Source of the DNA: CAZICM01 sp964537685
GTDB lineage: Bacteria; Myxococcota_A; Polyangia; Polyangiales; Polyangiaceae
NCBI GenBank assembly: GCA_964537685.1
Contig: CAZICM010000051.1
Coordinates: 1 to 64,000 of the forward strand
Direction: 5' to 3'
Length of the DNA: 64,000 nucleotides
Part shown: in pieces, positions 40,961-49,840 of the stretch
How the letters are laid out: each line of letters opens with the position of its first letter
How positions within the stretch are numbered: the stretch's first letter is position 1
The notes under the pieces: model-generated
Database searches by the model: none
Told to the model about the DNA's origin: nothing
Seen by the model: the letters and a program-made list of their open reading frames with translations, nothing else
Made by a program: the position numbers and the translations under genes

Positions 40961-42112
40961 ATGCGTGAACCTTTATATTTCGATCATAATGCTTCGACAC
41001 CGGTGCCCGGGCGGGTGCGGGATGTGGTGAATCAGGCGCTGTCCGAAGGGTTTGGCAATCCCAGCGCGGGGCATGCGTTTGGGCGGAGGGCGCGGGCGTA
41101 TATCGATAAAGCCAGGGCGCAGGTGGCTCAATTGCTCGATTGCGATGCCGATGAGATTGTGTTTAGCGGCGGCGGAACAGAATCGAACAATTTGGCGATC
41201 CGGGGCGTGTTTGGAGGTCATGGGCCAAAAGGGCTTGTGATTTCGGCTGTGGAGCATCCGGCGACGGTGGAGCCGGCCAAGTGGCTTTCGCACCGGGGTA
41301 CGAAGGTCCAGACGGTGGATGTAAATGAGCGCGGGCAAGTGAGCGCGGAGGCGGTGGGGCAGGCTTTGCTGGCGGTGGAAGATGCGGTGGGGCGCGAGGG
41401 CCTGCTGGTCAGCGTGATGCTGGCTCAGAACGAAACGGGGGTGTTGCAGCCCGTGGCTGAAATCGCGGCAAAAGCTTCGGCGATGGGCGCGCTCGTGCAT
41501 ACGGATGCGGCGCAGGCAGTGGGTAAAATAAAGGTGCGGGTGCGCGAGCTGGGTGTGGATCTGCTGTCGATCGCCGGGCATAAGCTCTATGCGCCAAAGG
41601 GTGTGGGAGCGCTGTATATCAAGCGGGGTGTGCGGATTTCGCCTGTGCTTTTAGGGGCGGGCCACGAGCATGGGATTCGGCCGGGCACGGAAAATGTCGC
41701 GGCGATCGCGGGGCTGGGCGAGGCGTGTGCGATGGCGCATGCGGACGTGGAGGCTGAAGCGGCGAGGCAATCGAAGCTCATCGCAAGGCTGGAGGCTCAG
41801 CTTTCGGCGGCTGGATACACGGTGCATGGAGCGGGCGCGCCGAGGCTTCCCAATACGAGCAATGGGCGTTTTGGAAAGGGTGTGCGGGGTTCGGAGCTGC
41901 TTGCGCGCTGTGAGGATGTCGCTTTCTCAACGGGAAGCGCGTGTCATGCGGGGCATGAGCGGCCGTCGGCGGTGCTTTTGTCGATGGGGATAGAGCCCGG
42001 GGATGCGCTGGGCGCGATTCGGCTTTCGATTGGCCGGATGACGACCGAGGCGATGATCGATGAAGCCGCTCAGATGTTGATCGGGGCCGCTGTTTCAGTC
42101 GGCGGTGGTTGA
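40961..42112 (+). CDS. Cysteine desulfurase (NifS/IscS type)
   Basis: A 383-residue PLP enzyme from the chosen ATG (MREPLYFDHNASTP). The N-terminal YFDHNASTPVP, the SGGGTESNN loop, EHPATVEP, QNETGVLQP, HTDAAQAVGK, the PLP Lys in SIAGHKLYAPKG and the catalytic Cys in STGSACHAGH are all present. The short active-site loop is as in class II desulfurases. It takes sulfur from cysteine for iron-sulfur clusters or related uses; some such enzymes also act on selenocysteine. An ATG at 40949 is equally possible. The last 18 bases overlap the convergent pseudokinase gene. It may be translated with the OPT gene. Confidence 0.92.
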   Translation: MREPLYFDHNASTPVPGRVRDVVNQALSEGFGNPSAGHAFGRRARAYIDKARAQVAQLLDCDADEIVFSGGGTESNNLAIRGVFGGHGPKGLVISAVEHPATVEPAKWLSHRGTKVQTVDVNERGQVSAEAVGQALLAVEDAVGREGLLVSVMLAQNETGVLQPVAEIAAKASAMGALVHTDAAQAVGKIKVRVRELGVDLLSIAGHKLYAPKGVGALYIKRGVRISPVLLGAGHEHGIRPGTENVAAIAGLGEACAMAHADVEAEAARQSKLIARLEAQLSAAGYTVHGAGAPRLPNTSNGRFGKGVRGSELLARCEDVAFSTGSACHAGHERPSAVLLSMGIEPGDALGAIRLSIGRMTTEAMIDEAAQMLIGAAVSVGGG

Positions 42113-43537
42113 GCCGCGGTCGGTTTTGTGTTCGAGAATCGAAGTCCCCGTGCGCAGTGTCATCGGGGCTTCGTCGGCGGACGCTTCGCGCGCGGCGGGT
42201 TTTGCCGGTGGAGCGGGGTCGGGCGGAGGCGGTGGTGCGCGGACCGGCGATTCTTCATTGCTGCCCACGGCCCAGCGGGACACAAAGGTAAAGCGCGAGG
42301 ATATGGGGGGAAGGGGTACAGATGCCTGGGAGGGCACACTCGAGAGGGAAGGCACACCGGAGAGCGAGGGCGGAGGAGGCGGCGCTTGCAGGGGCGGAGG
42401 AGGAGCGGACGAGGCGGCGCGGCGATCGTCGGGCGAGCTTGTTTTTTCGGTAACTGCGCTGAACGCGGGCTGGGATGCGCTGCGCGAGGGCGGCATCACT
42501 GAAGGCGGGCGCTGGGCCTCGGCCTGCACGTACACATCGGACAATTTCGGCGCACCGGACAGTTTTAAAAATTCGCCCGAAGATGCGCGCCGGAACCAGG
42601 TTTGCACGGGGCTGCCTAAGTTCTGGGCCCAGCGGGCAAGGCTTTCCTGATCGCCTTCTCCAAAGCCGCGCACGGCTCTCCAATCGGCGAAGAGCTCGGC
42701 GATTTCAGGCGCGGCTTTATGGCGTTCGCCGGGCTTTTGTTCGATGCACGCCCGGGCAATATCCACAAAGAACGGATCGATGAAACGTCTCATCGCGGCC
42801 GTGTTGGGTGGAGCCTCGGAGAGGCGGGAAGCGGCGCCCGTGCGCAGGTTTGGCAAGGCTACAGGAGGCCGCCCCGTCAGCAGTTCGCCCACGATCACGC
42901 CCCAAGCGTACAAGTCCTCGTTGCCTTCAAAGCCTGTTGGCGGAGGCCGGTACACGGAATGCTGAGAGGCGCCCAAGGGCTCGTTGAGCACATCGGCCAT
43001 GCGGCGCTCGGCGTGTCCCAAACCAAATTCGGCGATTTTTACTTCGCCCCTAAAAGTGATGATGATGTTGTTGGGGTTGAGATAGCCATGCCGTAAATTC
43101 AAGGACTTCCCGTCCGCGCCCGCCGCCGTGTGCGTGGCTTGCAATCCGGCGCAGAGTTCCGAGGCGATAAAGCCAATCAAGCGATCGTTGATTACGTCTT
43201 TGCGGATAGTGGCGGTCCTGCGGAGCACCGCGAGCGGTATGCCCTGCAAGAGCTCGGCAGCCAGGAATATCCCCTCTTCATCGGCGCCCCACGTCACAAA
43301 CTGAGCGACATTCCGGCTGGCGATCAGCGCCGAGATCCACATCTCGTCGATGATGATTTGCTTAAGCTCTTCCGAAGCCTCGATCCGGGGCAAAAGCCTT
43401 TGAATCGACACCAGGCGCCCGTTGTACCGGCCGCTTTCGACGCGCGCCAAAATCATCGAGCCTATGGCATTCTGGGCGAGCGAGGCCAGCGGGCGAACCC
43501 TCATCTTCTCGGGAGGAGGTATCGACGGGCGAACCAT
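42095..43537 (-). CDS. Hanks-type pseudokinase with Pro-rich tail
   Basis: A 480-residue protein with a kinase-like fold (about 20-285) followed by a Pro/Ser-rich disordered tail. The key catalytic positions are changed: the beta3 Lys is replaced (RLVSIQRL, Q46), the HRD motif reads HGYLNPNN (H150-G151-Y152), and DFG reads EFG (E170). The C-lobe APE-like region and helices remain (LYAWGVIVGELLTGRPPV). It therefore probably cannot transfer phosphate and may act as a scaffold. It follows a membrane protein gene on the same strand by 59 bases. Confidence 0.85.
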   Translation of the reverse strand: MVRPSIPPPEKMRVRPLASLAQNAIGSMILARVESGRYNGRLVSIQRLLPRIEASEELKQIIIDEMWISALIASRNVAQFVTWGADEEGIFLAAELLQGIPLAVLRRTATIRKDVINDRLIGFIASELCAGLQATHTAAGADGKSLNLRHGYLNPNNIIITFRGEVKIAEFGLGHAERRMADVLNEPLGASQHSVYRPPPTGFEGNEDLYAWGVIVGELLTGRPPVALPNLRTGAASRLSEAPPNTAAMRRFIDPFFVDIARACIEQKPGERHKAAPEIAELFADWRAVRGFGEGDQESLARWAQNLGSPVQTWFRRASSGEFLKLSGAPKLSDVYVQAEAQRPPSVMPPSRSASQPAFSAVTEKTSSPDDRRAASSAPPPPLQAPPPPPSLSGVPSLSSVPSQASVPLPPISSRFTFVSRWAVGSNEESPVRAPPPPPDPAPPAKPAAREASADEAPMTLRTGTSILEHKTDRGSTTAD

Positions 43538-43596
43538 ACGCCCCGATCGTAATCATCATCGCGAGCTTAAAGCCACATCCGCGAGGCAGCTTTATT

Positions 43597-44895
43597 CTAT
43601 TGGGAGCGTGCTCTGGCGCGTTGCCTGGCGGACGCGGTCAAGCGGGGATGCTTGAGTTCCTTCAGTGTGCGGGCAAGCGCGTGTTCGTACATCGAAGCCA
43701 ATGGCGCGCTGGGGCAGAATACGGCGTCAACCAAGCCATGATCGGTGTTGAACATCACGGCCTGGCCATCGCCGCGCTGCGCGGAGCAGGTGCTTTCGAC
43801 TTCGTACATGGGGATGGCAGCGCCCAAACGCCCTTCGGGACGAAGGTTGACGGCTCCTTCGCGGCTAACCCAGGGCGCGACGGCTACCCGATCGTTTCCG
43901 AGCACAACCAGCGGATTGGAAGCGGCGCGATAGCGGGAAGCAAAGCGGCCGACGCCAAAAAAGGCATAGGCGGTGAGCGAAGCGAGAGCTGCAACGGCAA
44001 AGAGCGCTACAGCCATTCCTTGTTCACCTGAAAGCGCACTTCGCCCAAAGAGATACCAAAGGCCGGCCGCTGCGAAAAAAAGCAAGGCGGATATGAACAG
44101 CAGGCGTTTCGCCTTGTTTTTGGGGCCGCGGCTCTTGTGATCGCGAAGGACGACGCGAGGTCCCTCGGCCCGGAGGGTGTGGCGGGCGATATCCAGCGCT
44201 GTCCAAGCGGGGCGGGGAGCTTTTTCGCCGGTTGAGCCGCTGGTTGGCGAAGGGGAATCCGGGGCGTCGGCGGTACATGGTTGAACCCCGAGGATTGAGC
44301 CAAGCGCATTTGAAAAGGGCAACAGCGCGGCCTCGGCGTCTTTCCGGGACGAAGCCCGCGCCTCGGCCACGATAACGCCGTCCGGCGCGCCGGCTCCGCC
44401 CGAAAAAAGAAGCCAAAGCGATGCGAAGACCCGGCTGTCCTTGCAAGCAGGCGCATCGCAGCAAGGATACATCTCCACCCGGATCTCCATCCCCCGGCAC
44501 CGTGTGGACATGGCTTTAGATAAAGGGTCTTCTGGTAAAATTCTCAGCGGGGCCAGCTCGACGGAAGACTGGGCAGAAACAGCCTTCAGCCAATAAGGAT
44601 CGGCCGGCGGCGGCCCAAAGCCTTCGGAAGACGGTTGAAGCCCTGGCAAGACCTTCATCAAGAGCGGGGCCGAATCACCTGAAATAGCCTTGGATTCAAG
44701 CACCTGCAGCGCTTGTTCCGGATCGGCGAAGGCATCCAGCGACGGCGCGGATAAATCGGTGCCAAGCAGCGAAAGAGCACGGCCAACCGCTTGTTCAAAG
44801 CCTTGATCGCCGGCCTTGTTCTCCATGGCCGCGACACTTGCCCCGATTCGGGCCGACTGTAAAGATGCCGCGGCATCCCGGCCCTTGTTTCGCAT
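43597..44895 (-). CDS. Hypothetical protein with two membrane segments
   Basis: I do not recognise this 432-residue protein. A cytosolic region of about 265 residues contains a Cys-rich patch (MYPCCDAPACKDSR). Two membrane helices follow (LLFISALLFFAAAGLWYLF and MAVALFAVAALASLTAYAFF), then a soluble tail (NDRVAVAPWVSREG, GDGQAVMFNTDHGLVDAVF). ATG 44895 is reported; ATG 44826 (MENKAGDQG) is a good alternative. It is probably in an operon with the pseudokinase downstream and is divergent from the receptor kinase gene at 45013. Confidence 0.72.
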   Translation of the reverse strand: MRNKGRDAAASLQSARIGASVAAMENKAGDQGFEQAVGRALSLLGTDLSAPSLDAFADPEQALQVLESKAISGDSAPLLMKVLPGLQPSSEGFGPPPADPYWLKAVSAQSSVELAPLRILPEDPLSKAMSTRCRGMEIRVEMYPCCDAPACKDSRVFASLWLLFSGGAGAPDGVIVAEARASSRKDAEAALLPFSNALGSILGVQPCTADAPDSPSPTSGSTGEKAPRPAWTALDIARHTLRAEGPRVVLRDHKSRGPKNKAKRLLFISALLFFAAAGLWYLFGRSALSGEQGMAVALFAVAALASLTAYAFFGVGRFASRYRAASNPLVVLGNDRVAVAPWVSREGAVNLRPEGRLGAAIPMYEVESTCSAQRGDGQAVMFNTDHGLVDAVFCPSAPLASMYEHALARTLKELKHPRLTASARQRARARSQ

Positions 44896-45012
44896 TCAGA
44901 AACGTTAGGGAATGTTCAGAGCACCGAGAGCGGACGAATGCCCATACGCTCTGCCAGCATGTCCTGCCCTGATCGTTGACCCAGCATGAGCAATCGCGTT
45001 TACTGAACAGGC

Positions 45013-46362
45013 GTGAACGCTTCGCAGCCAGCCTCTTCCTCTGGAGGACCTTGGTCTTCTCCTCCTGCTCAGGGCAAAAAGAGCGGCGTCTCACCTTGGT
45101 CACAAGGCACCGTGCTGGGCGGCCGTTATCGCCTCCTTACGTGCATTGGCCGGGGCGCGATGGGCGAAGTGTGGAAGGGCGAGCACATCGCGCTTCATAC
45201 GACCTTCGCCATTAAATTGGTCGATGCCTCGGCCCACAGAGACGGCCAGGAAATCCTCGAGCGATTTAAAATTGAAGGCCAGGCCGCGGGCAGGCTTCGA
45301 AGCCCCAATATTGTTCAAGTCTTCGATTATGGAACCGAAGGCAGCACGGCTTATATGGCCATGGAGCTGCTCGAGGGAGAAACCTTGGCCGACCGCTTGG
45401 CCAGAGTGGGCCGCTTTAGCCTGGCCGATACGGCGCGCGTTATGTACGAGATCGCGCAGGGCCTCTCGCTCGCGCATGAGCAAGGCATTATTCACCGCGA
45501 TCTCAAGCCTCAAAACGTATTTCTTGCGCGGATCGCCGGCCGGGTCACCGTTAAAATTCTCGACTTCGGAATCGCAAAACTCACGCTGTCCGCACCCGTG
45601 GATACCTTGAAAACAAGCGCGGGCATGATGGTGGGAACGCCCGCTTACATGAGCCCCGAACAGATTATGGGCGATGCCGACGTAAGCGCGCAGAGCGATT
45701 TATGGCAGCTCGGCGTCATCGCTTATGAATGCGTTACGGGCCGAATGCCTTTCGATGCAACAAGCATGGCCGACCTGTTTGTCAGGATCTGTTCGGCACC
45801 GCTGCCCGTGCCTTCCAAAATCGCGCCCGTACCCGAATCTTTCGATGCCTGGTTTGCCCACGCGATGCAGCGCGTGCCCGAAAAACGATTTCGCTCGGCT
45901 CAAGAAATGGCCGATGCACTGGCCGACATCGTTCCCGAAGGCCACTCGCGAAGGACAGTGCAATCCGATCTCTTCAAGGACAACGCCCTCAACTCGCCCT
46001 GGCGTGACAAAGAGCGCCCCGCCGACAACAAACCCGTCGCTGTTCTCGTCGTGCTCGCCGTCGTTTCAACACTGGCGCTCATCAGCCTTGCCGTCATCAC
46101 CTGGATCAGGCGCGGCAAAGCGGAAGACACAACCGCGCAGCACGGCGCTTCGGCCATCCTGAGCGCCGCATCCACCACAGCGCCCACGGCATCCCAAGAC
46201 ACCCAGACCCCCGCCCTTCCCAGCGCAGAGCCCAGCTCAAGCACATCCACCGCATCTTCCGCCGCCCCCTCCGCATCAGGCTCAGCCTCGGCATCCCCCA
46301 AAGGCAAATCCACGGGCAAGACCACAACCTATGGCGAGAAGGTCGATCCCTGGGGCCTCTAA
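45013..46362 (+). CDS. Receptor-type Ser/Thr protein kinase
   Basis: A 449-residue Hanks-type kinase. The glycine loop is IGRGAMGEVWKGE, the beta3 Lys is in TFAIKLVD, the catalytic loop is IIHRDLKPQN and the metal motif is DFGIAKL, with the APE equivalent in YMSPEQ. The domain runs from about residue 39 to 315. One membrane helix (VLVVLAVVSTLALISLAVIT) precedes an extracytoplasmic Ser/Thr/Ala-rich tail with no sensor domain. It heads a plus-strand operon with a TPR protein and three related lipoproteins, so a common envelope pathway is inferred. The GTG start has no strong ribosome site. Confidence 0.93.
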   Translation: MNASQPASSSGGPWSSPPAQGKKSGVSPWSQGTVLGGRYRLLTCIGRGAMGEVWKGEHIALHTTFAIKLVDASAHRDGQEILERFKIEGQAAGRLRSPNIVQVFDYGTEGSTAYMAMELLEGETLADRLARVGRFSLADTARVMYEIAQGLSLAHEQGIIHRDLKPQNVFLARIAGRVTVKILDFGIAKLTLSAPVDTLKTSAGMMVGTPAYMSPEQIMGDADVSAQSDLWQLGVIAYECVTGRMPFDATSMADLFVRICSAPLPVPSKIAPVPESFDAWFAHAMQRVPEKRFRSAQEMADALADIVPEGHSRRTVQSDLFKDNALNSPWRDKERPADNKPVAVLVVLAVVSTLALISLAVITWIRRGKAEDTTAQHGASAILSAASTTAPTASQDTQTPALPSAEPSSSTSTASSAAPSASGSASASPKGKSTGKTTTYGEKVDPWGL

Positions 46363-46426
46363 ACCCGGCACACGCAATCGCTCCACATCCAAAACCCCGC
46401 GGTGATAGTCTCGCCGCAAGACTTTC

Positions 46427-47416
46427 ATGCGCGCACGGATTGCATCTTTGCTCCTAGCTTTGGGTGTAGCGTTGACGTTCACCACGCACACGCATTTCGC
46501 CCACGCTCAGCAGCCCGATCCGGTCACGCGCCAAGCGGCCCGCAAACTCGCGGACGAAGGCCAAAAACTCTTCGATCAAGGCGATTACAAAGCTGCTCTC
46601 GAGAAATTCACGCTGGCCGATTCGCTGGTCTCCGCGCCTCCGCTCAATCTCATGGCGGCGCGCTGTTTATCCAAACTGGGCCGCCTCGTCGAAGCCTCGG
46701 AACGCTATCTCGATGTCGTGCGTGTCAAGCTCGATCCGCTCAAAGCTCCAAATGCCCATAAAAAAGCCCAAGTAGATGCGGTAAAGGAACATCAAGAGCT
46801 CGTTCCCCGCATCCCCTCCATCGAAATCCGCGTCGACGGCGAATTGGGCGACGATGGCAAAATCACCGTCGACGGCACCGATTTACCGCCCGCGCTCATC
46901 GGACAAAAACGCCCCATCGATCCGGGCAAGCACGAAATCGTCGCAAAGCGCTTTGACACCAGCGTAAAGCGCGAAGTGAGCGTCGCCGAACGCGAAACCT
47001 CTCTTGTCACACTTAAATTGCCTCCTCTCCCGGTGAAAATGGTTCCGAATCCGCATGGAGGCACCCAGCGCACGCTGGCATGGGTTGGATTGGGAATCGG
47101 CGCGGGCGGCTTGTTGGCAGGCGGAATCAATGGCGTCATCGCCCTATCGATGCAGAGCTCGCTCGCAGAAAAATGCCCCGACCGAAAATGCCCGCCCGAA
47201 CTTCACGGCGATGTAGACGCCTTTCATGTGGAGACAGCGGCTTCGACGGTTGGATTTATTGTCGGCGCTGTGGGGGCGGCGGCGGGTGCAGCGCTTTATT
47301 TCACGGCTCCGCCCAAGTTAATTCCAGAACCCCGCAAAAGCGGCAAAGACACAGCCATTTCAGCACCGCGCATTTGGGTTGGTTTTATGAGCGCCGGCCT
47401 TCAAGGAGAGTTTTAA
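46427..47416 (+). CDS. Secreted TPR protein with PEGA-like and two membrane-like segments
   Basis: A 329-residue protein with a Sec signal (LLLALGVALTFTTHTHFAHAQ). Residues about 30-120 are TPR-like helices (AARKLADEGQKLFDQGDYKAALEKF). A beta domain (about 125-205) resembles PEGA: IEIRVDGELGDDGKITVDG, then PIDPGKHEIVAK. The C-terminal part has two hydrophobic segments (GLGIGAGGLLAGGINGVIAL and TVGFIVGAVGAAAGAALYF). Proteins of this kind are frequent in Myxococcota and often adjoin kinases. It ends one base before the first lipoprotein gene of the triplet. Confidence 0.87.
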   Translation: MRARIASLLLALGVALTFTTHTHFAHAQQPDPVTRQAARKLADEGQKLFDQGDYKAALEKFTLADSLVSAPPLNLMAARCLSKLGRLVEASERYLDVVRVKLDPLKAPNAHKKAQVDAVKEHQELVPRIPSIEIRVDGELGDDGKITVDGTDLPPALIGQKRPIDPGKHEIVAKRFDTSVKREVSVAERETSLVTLKLPPLPVKMVPNPHGGTQRTLAWVGLGIGAGGLLAGGINGVIALSMQSSLAEKCPDRKCPPELHGDVDAFHVETAASTVGFIVGAVGAAAGAALYFTAPPKLIPEPRKSGKDTAISAPRIWVGFMSAGLQGEF

Positions 47417-47417
47417 G

Positions 47418-48692
47418 ATGAACCGCAGGCTTCCGATCAAAGCTCGCTCCTTTCGCCAAAGCACGCGCCACGTATTGATTCTCATTCCGATCGTATTTGG
47501 CACCGCGTGGGGATGCGGCCTCGTGCTCGATGATTTCACCAAATACACGCCGCCTGCCCCGCCTTCGGAAACCTGCCCGCCCTATAGTTATCCTCCTCCG
47601 CCCGAAGGAAATGACACCGGCAGCAAATCATTTGTTGTCGCCGTCAAAGAAATCGATCTCGGAGAATCGGCGCCCGCCGACAATCCTGTTGGATTGAACC
47701 TCGATCAAGTCTGCACGGCTTGTGCAACGGCGGGCGACGCCGGCACTTCCGATGGAGGCGCGGGAGATCCCAATACAAACTCCAGTTGCGTCTTCCCTTC
47801 CTGGGCCACCAAAAAGCAATGCGATGATATTAATGGAGTTGACAATGCTGTTGCAAAACTATTTAAATCCTTAGGGGAATTCGTCAGCGTCGACGCCATC
47901 AGCTCGGGCTACTACAACGAACAAGCCAATCTGGGCGCTTGGTCTTTGCTTCTCCGCATATCCGGCTACAACGGCACACCAAACGATAAAAAGATTACGG
48001 TTGAATTGCTCACCACGCCGGGCATTGTACAACCCATGTCGGGCGGGGGCGGAAGCGGAGGAGGCGGCGGTGCGGGAGGCGCGGCCCCCATCGCAAATTG
48101 GGACGGCAACGACAAATGGCCTGTACCGATCAACATTCTCCAAAATGCCAATAAACAAAATCCCCCGCTCAACGAACCAAACGGCGGAGGAGCAGCCTAT
48201 AAATCCATTTATATTGATGAATTTGCCTATGTTGCCGATGGGATTATGGTCGCCACCATTCCAACCGCCGATATCGATTTAGCGGGCAGCGGCGCGGGCC
48301 AATTTTTTATTCGCCTCTACGCAGGCTCGCTGATTGGACAAATTGTCGATTCAGACGGCACGGGCACCGCGTTTCAAATCAAAGATGGCATTCTTGCGGG
48401 ACGCTGGAAAACCTCAGACTTTTTCGATCGCCTAGGCTCCGTGAAAGTGAGCGATTTCACCTTCTGCAAAGACGATATCATTACCTACAACACATTTAAA
48501 AAGAGTTTATGCAGTTACGTTGATATTGCATCCACATTGGGCGGCCCGACCATTCAATGCGATTCCATTTCTTACGCCATGCGCTTTCAAGCCTTGCCCG
48601 CCCAGGTGGGCGTCACGTCGAATGCCCGCCCATTCGTCGATTTATGCGCTCAACAAGGCAAACAGAGCCCCGCGGGCGATGACTGCAAATAA
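47418..48692 (+). CDS. Paralogous lipoprotein 1 of 3
   Basis: A 424-residue lipoprotein with an extended n-region and lipobox TAWGC. It shares a backbone with the two following proteins: an F-V-VAVKEIDLGE opening strand, an N-terminal DxxCTxC pair, GVDNAVAKLFKSLGEF, ANLGAWSLLLRISGYNGTPND, GILAGRWKTSDFFDRLGSV and the Cys-containing KSLCSYVDI near the end. A Gly-rich insertion (GGGGSGGGGGAGG) is unique to this copy. It starts after AAGGAGAG, one base after the TPR gene stop. Function unknown; it is probably an outer-membrane surface protein. Confidence 0.85.
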   Translation: MNRRLPIKARSFRQSTRHVLILIPIVFGTAWGCGLVLDDFTKYTPPAPPSETCPPYSYPPPPEGNDTGSKSFVVAVKEIDLGESAPADNPVGLNLDQVCTACATAGDAGTSDGGAGDPNTNSSCVFPSWATKKQCDDINGVDNAVAKLFKSLGEFVSVDAISSGYYNEQANLGAWSLLLRISGYNGTPNDKKITVELLTTPGIVQPMSGGGGSGGGGGAGGAAPIANWDGNDKWPVPINILQNANKQNPPLNEPNGGGAAYKSIYIDEFAYVADGIMVATIPTADIDLAGSGAGQFFIRLYAGSLIGQIVDSDGTGTAFQIKDGILAGRWKTSDFFDRLGSVKVSDFTFCKDDIITYNTFKKSLCSYVDIASTLGGPTIQCDSISYAMRFQALPAQVGVTSNARPFVDLCAQQGKQSPAGDDCK

Positions 48693-48721
48693 TCGTTAAC
48701 ATCACATATCAAAGGGGTCGT

Positions 48722-49840
48722 ATGCATTTTTATCGAATTGCCCTCTCGGCGGGCTCGCTTGGCATTCTTGGCCTGATTGCCGGGGCGTGCTCGCTCGCCG
48801 TCGATGTGGACTCGCTCCGCCAAGTGCCCCAAACCCCCGATGCAGGCGATGCCAGCGTGTGCGCCCATGCTTCGTATCCAAGCCCGCCCGCCAAGGACGA
48901 ACCCGCCAATCCCCCCGTAGACATCGACTTTACCGTCGCCTCGCGCTCCATTGACTTGGGCGACACAGGAAATATTATCGGATTGGATATCGATCGCACC
49001 TGCACCTGCCAAAATGAAGGCCCAAGCTGCACCTATCCGCCTTCATCGGCGAATGAAGATCATTGCGACGCCCCAGAAGGACGCGACAACGGCTCCTCGA
49101 TGCTCATCAAGACCATCGGCGACTTTTTAGGAGGCAGCAGCGCATTTGGCACCGACTATTTTACCAACCGGGCCGAGCTGGGCGGCTGGTCCTTGCTGAT
49201 CCGCGTTAGCAATTACAACGGAGGCCCCAACGATACACAGGTCCGATTGGCCACCTATACAACCAAATGGGATGATGCCGGCCAAACCCCGACCCCAACG
49301 TGGAATGGCTCGGACGTTTGGAGAGTATCCGGCGAGGCCCTCGAGGACGGAGTCAATCCTAACAATCCCAAATACAAAGACGACAATGCTTATGTGAGCA
49401 ATTACATCGTCGTGTCCAGCCTTCCTGAATTGGTCATTAAAATGGACGGCGCCAGCGGCGACCTTGGATTAAGACTCACGGCGGGCACCATTATGGGCCG
49501 CATTGAAAAAACATCCGATGGGAAATATAAGATTGTGGATGGTATTGTCGCGGCCCGGTGGAAGACCAGCAATATTTTTTCGATTGCGAGCACCATTAAC
49601 ATTAACGATCAGCCGCTATGCAACGACGGCGGCCTATTCTATAGTTCATTTAAGAAACTCGTTTGTAAACGCATCGATATTGCCACGCAGGCGGGCGCCG
49701 CATCGGTTCCGTGCGACGCCGTATCCTTTGGAATGAATTTTAATTCCGAGCCTGTGCTTCTCGGCGAAGTCTACACGCCCACCTTCGATCCATCGCCCTG
49801 CGCGCCCGGCCAAGATCCGGGAGATGACTCATGCAATTAA
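48722..49840 (+). CDS. Paralogous lipoprotein 2 of 3
   Basis: A 372-residue lipoprotein with lipobox IAGAC. Shared features with its neighbours are FTVASRSIDLGDTGN, DIDRTCTCQ, CDAPEGRDNGS, AELGGWSLLIRVSNYNGGPND, GIVAARWKTSNIFS and PLCNDGGLFYSSFKKLVC. It begins 29 bases after paralogue 1 with AAAGGGG just before the ATG, and its 3' end overlaps paralogue 3 by 10 bases. The common pattern of six or more conserved Cys suggests disulfide-stabilised domains. Function unknown. Confidence 0.85.
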   Translation: MHFYRIALSAGSLGILGLIAGACSLAVDVDSLRQVPQTPDAGDASVCAHASYPSPPAKDEPANPPVDIDFTVASRSIDLGDTGNIIGLDIDRTCTCQNEGPSCTYPPSSANEDHCDAPEGRDNGSSMLIKTIGDFLGGSSAFGTDYFTNRAELGGWSLLIRVSNYNGGPNDTQVRLATYTTKWDDAGQTPTPTWNGSDVWRVSGEALEDGVNPNNPKYKDDNAYVSNYIVVSSLPELVIKMDGASGDLGLRLTAGTIMGRIEKTSDGKYKIVDGIVAARWKTSNIFSIASTININDQPLCNDGGLFYSSFKKLVCKRIDIATQAGAASVPCDAVSFGMNFNSEPVLLGEVYTPTFDPSPCAPGQDPGDDSCN

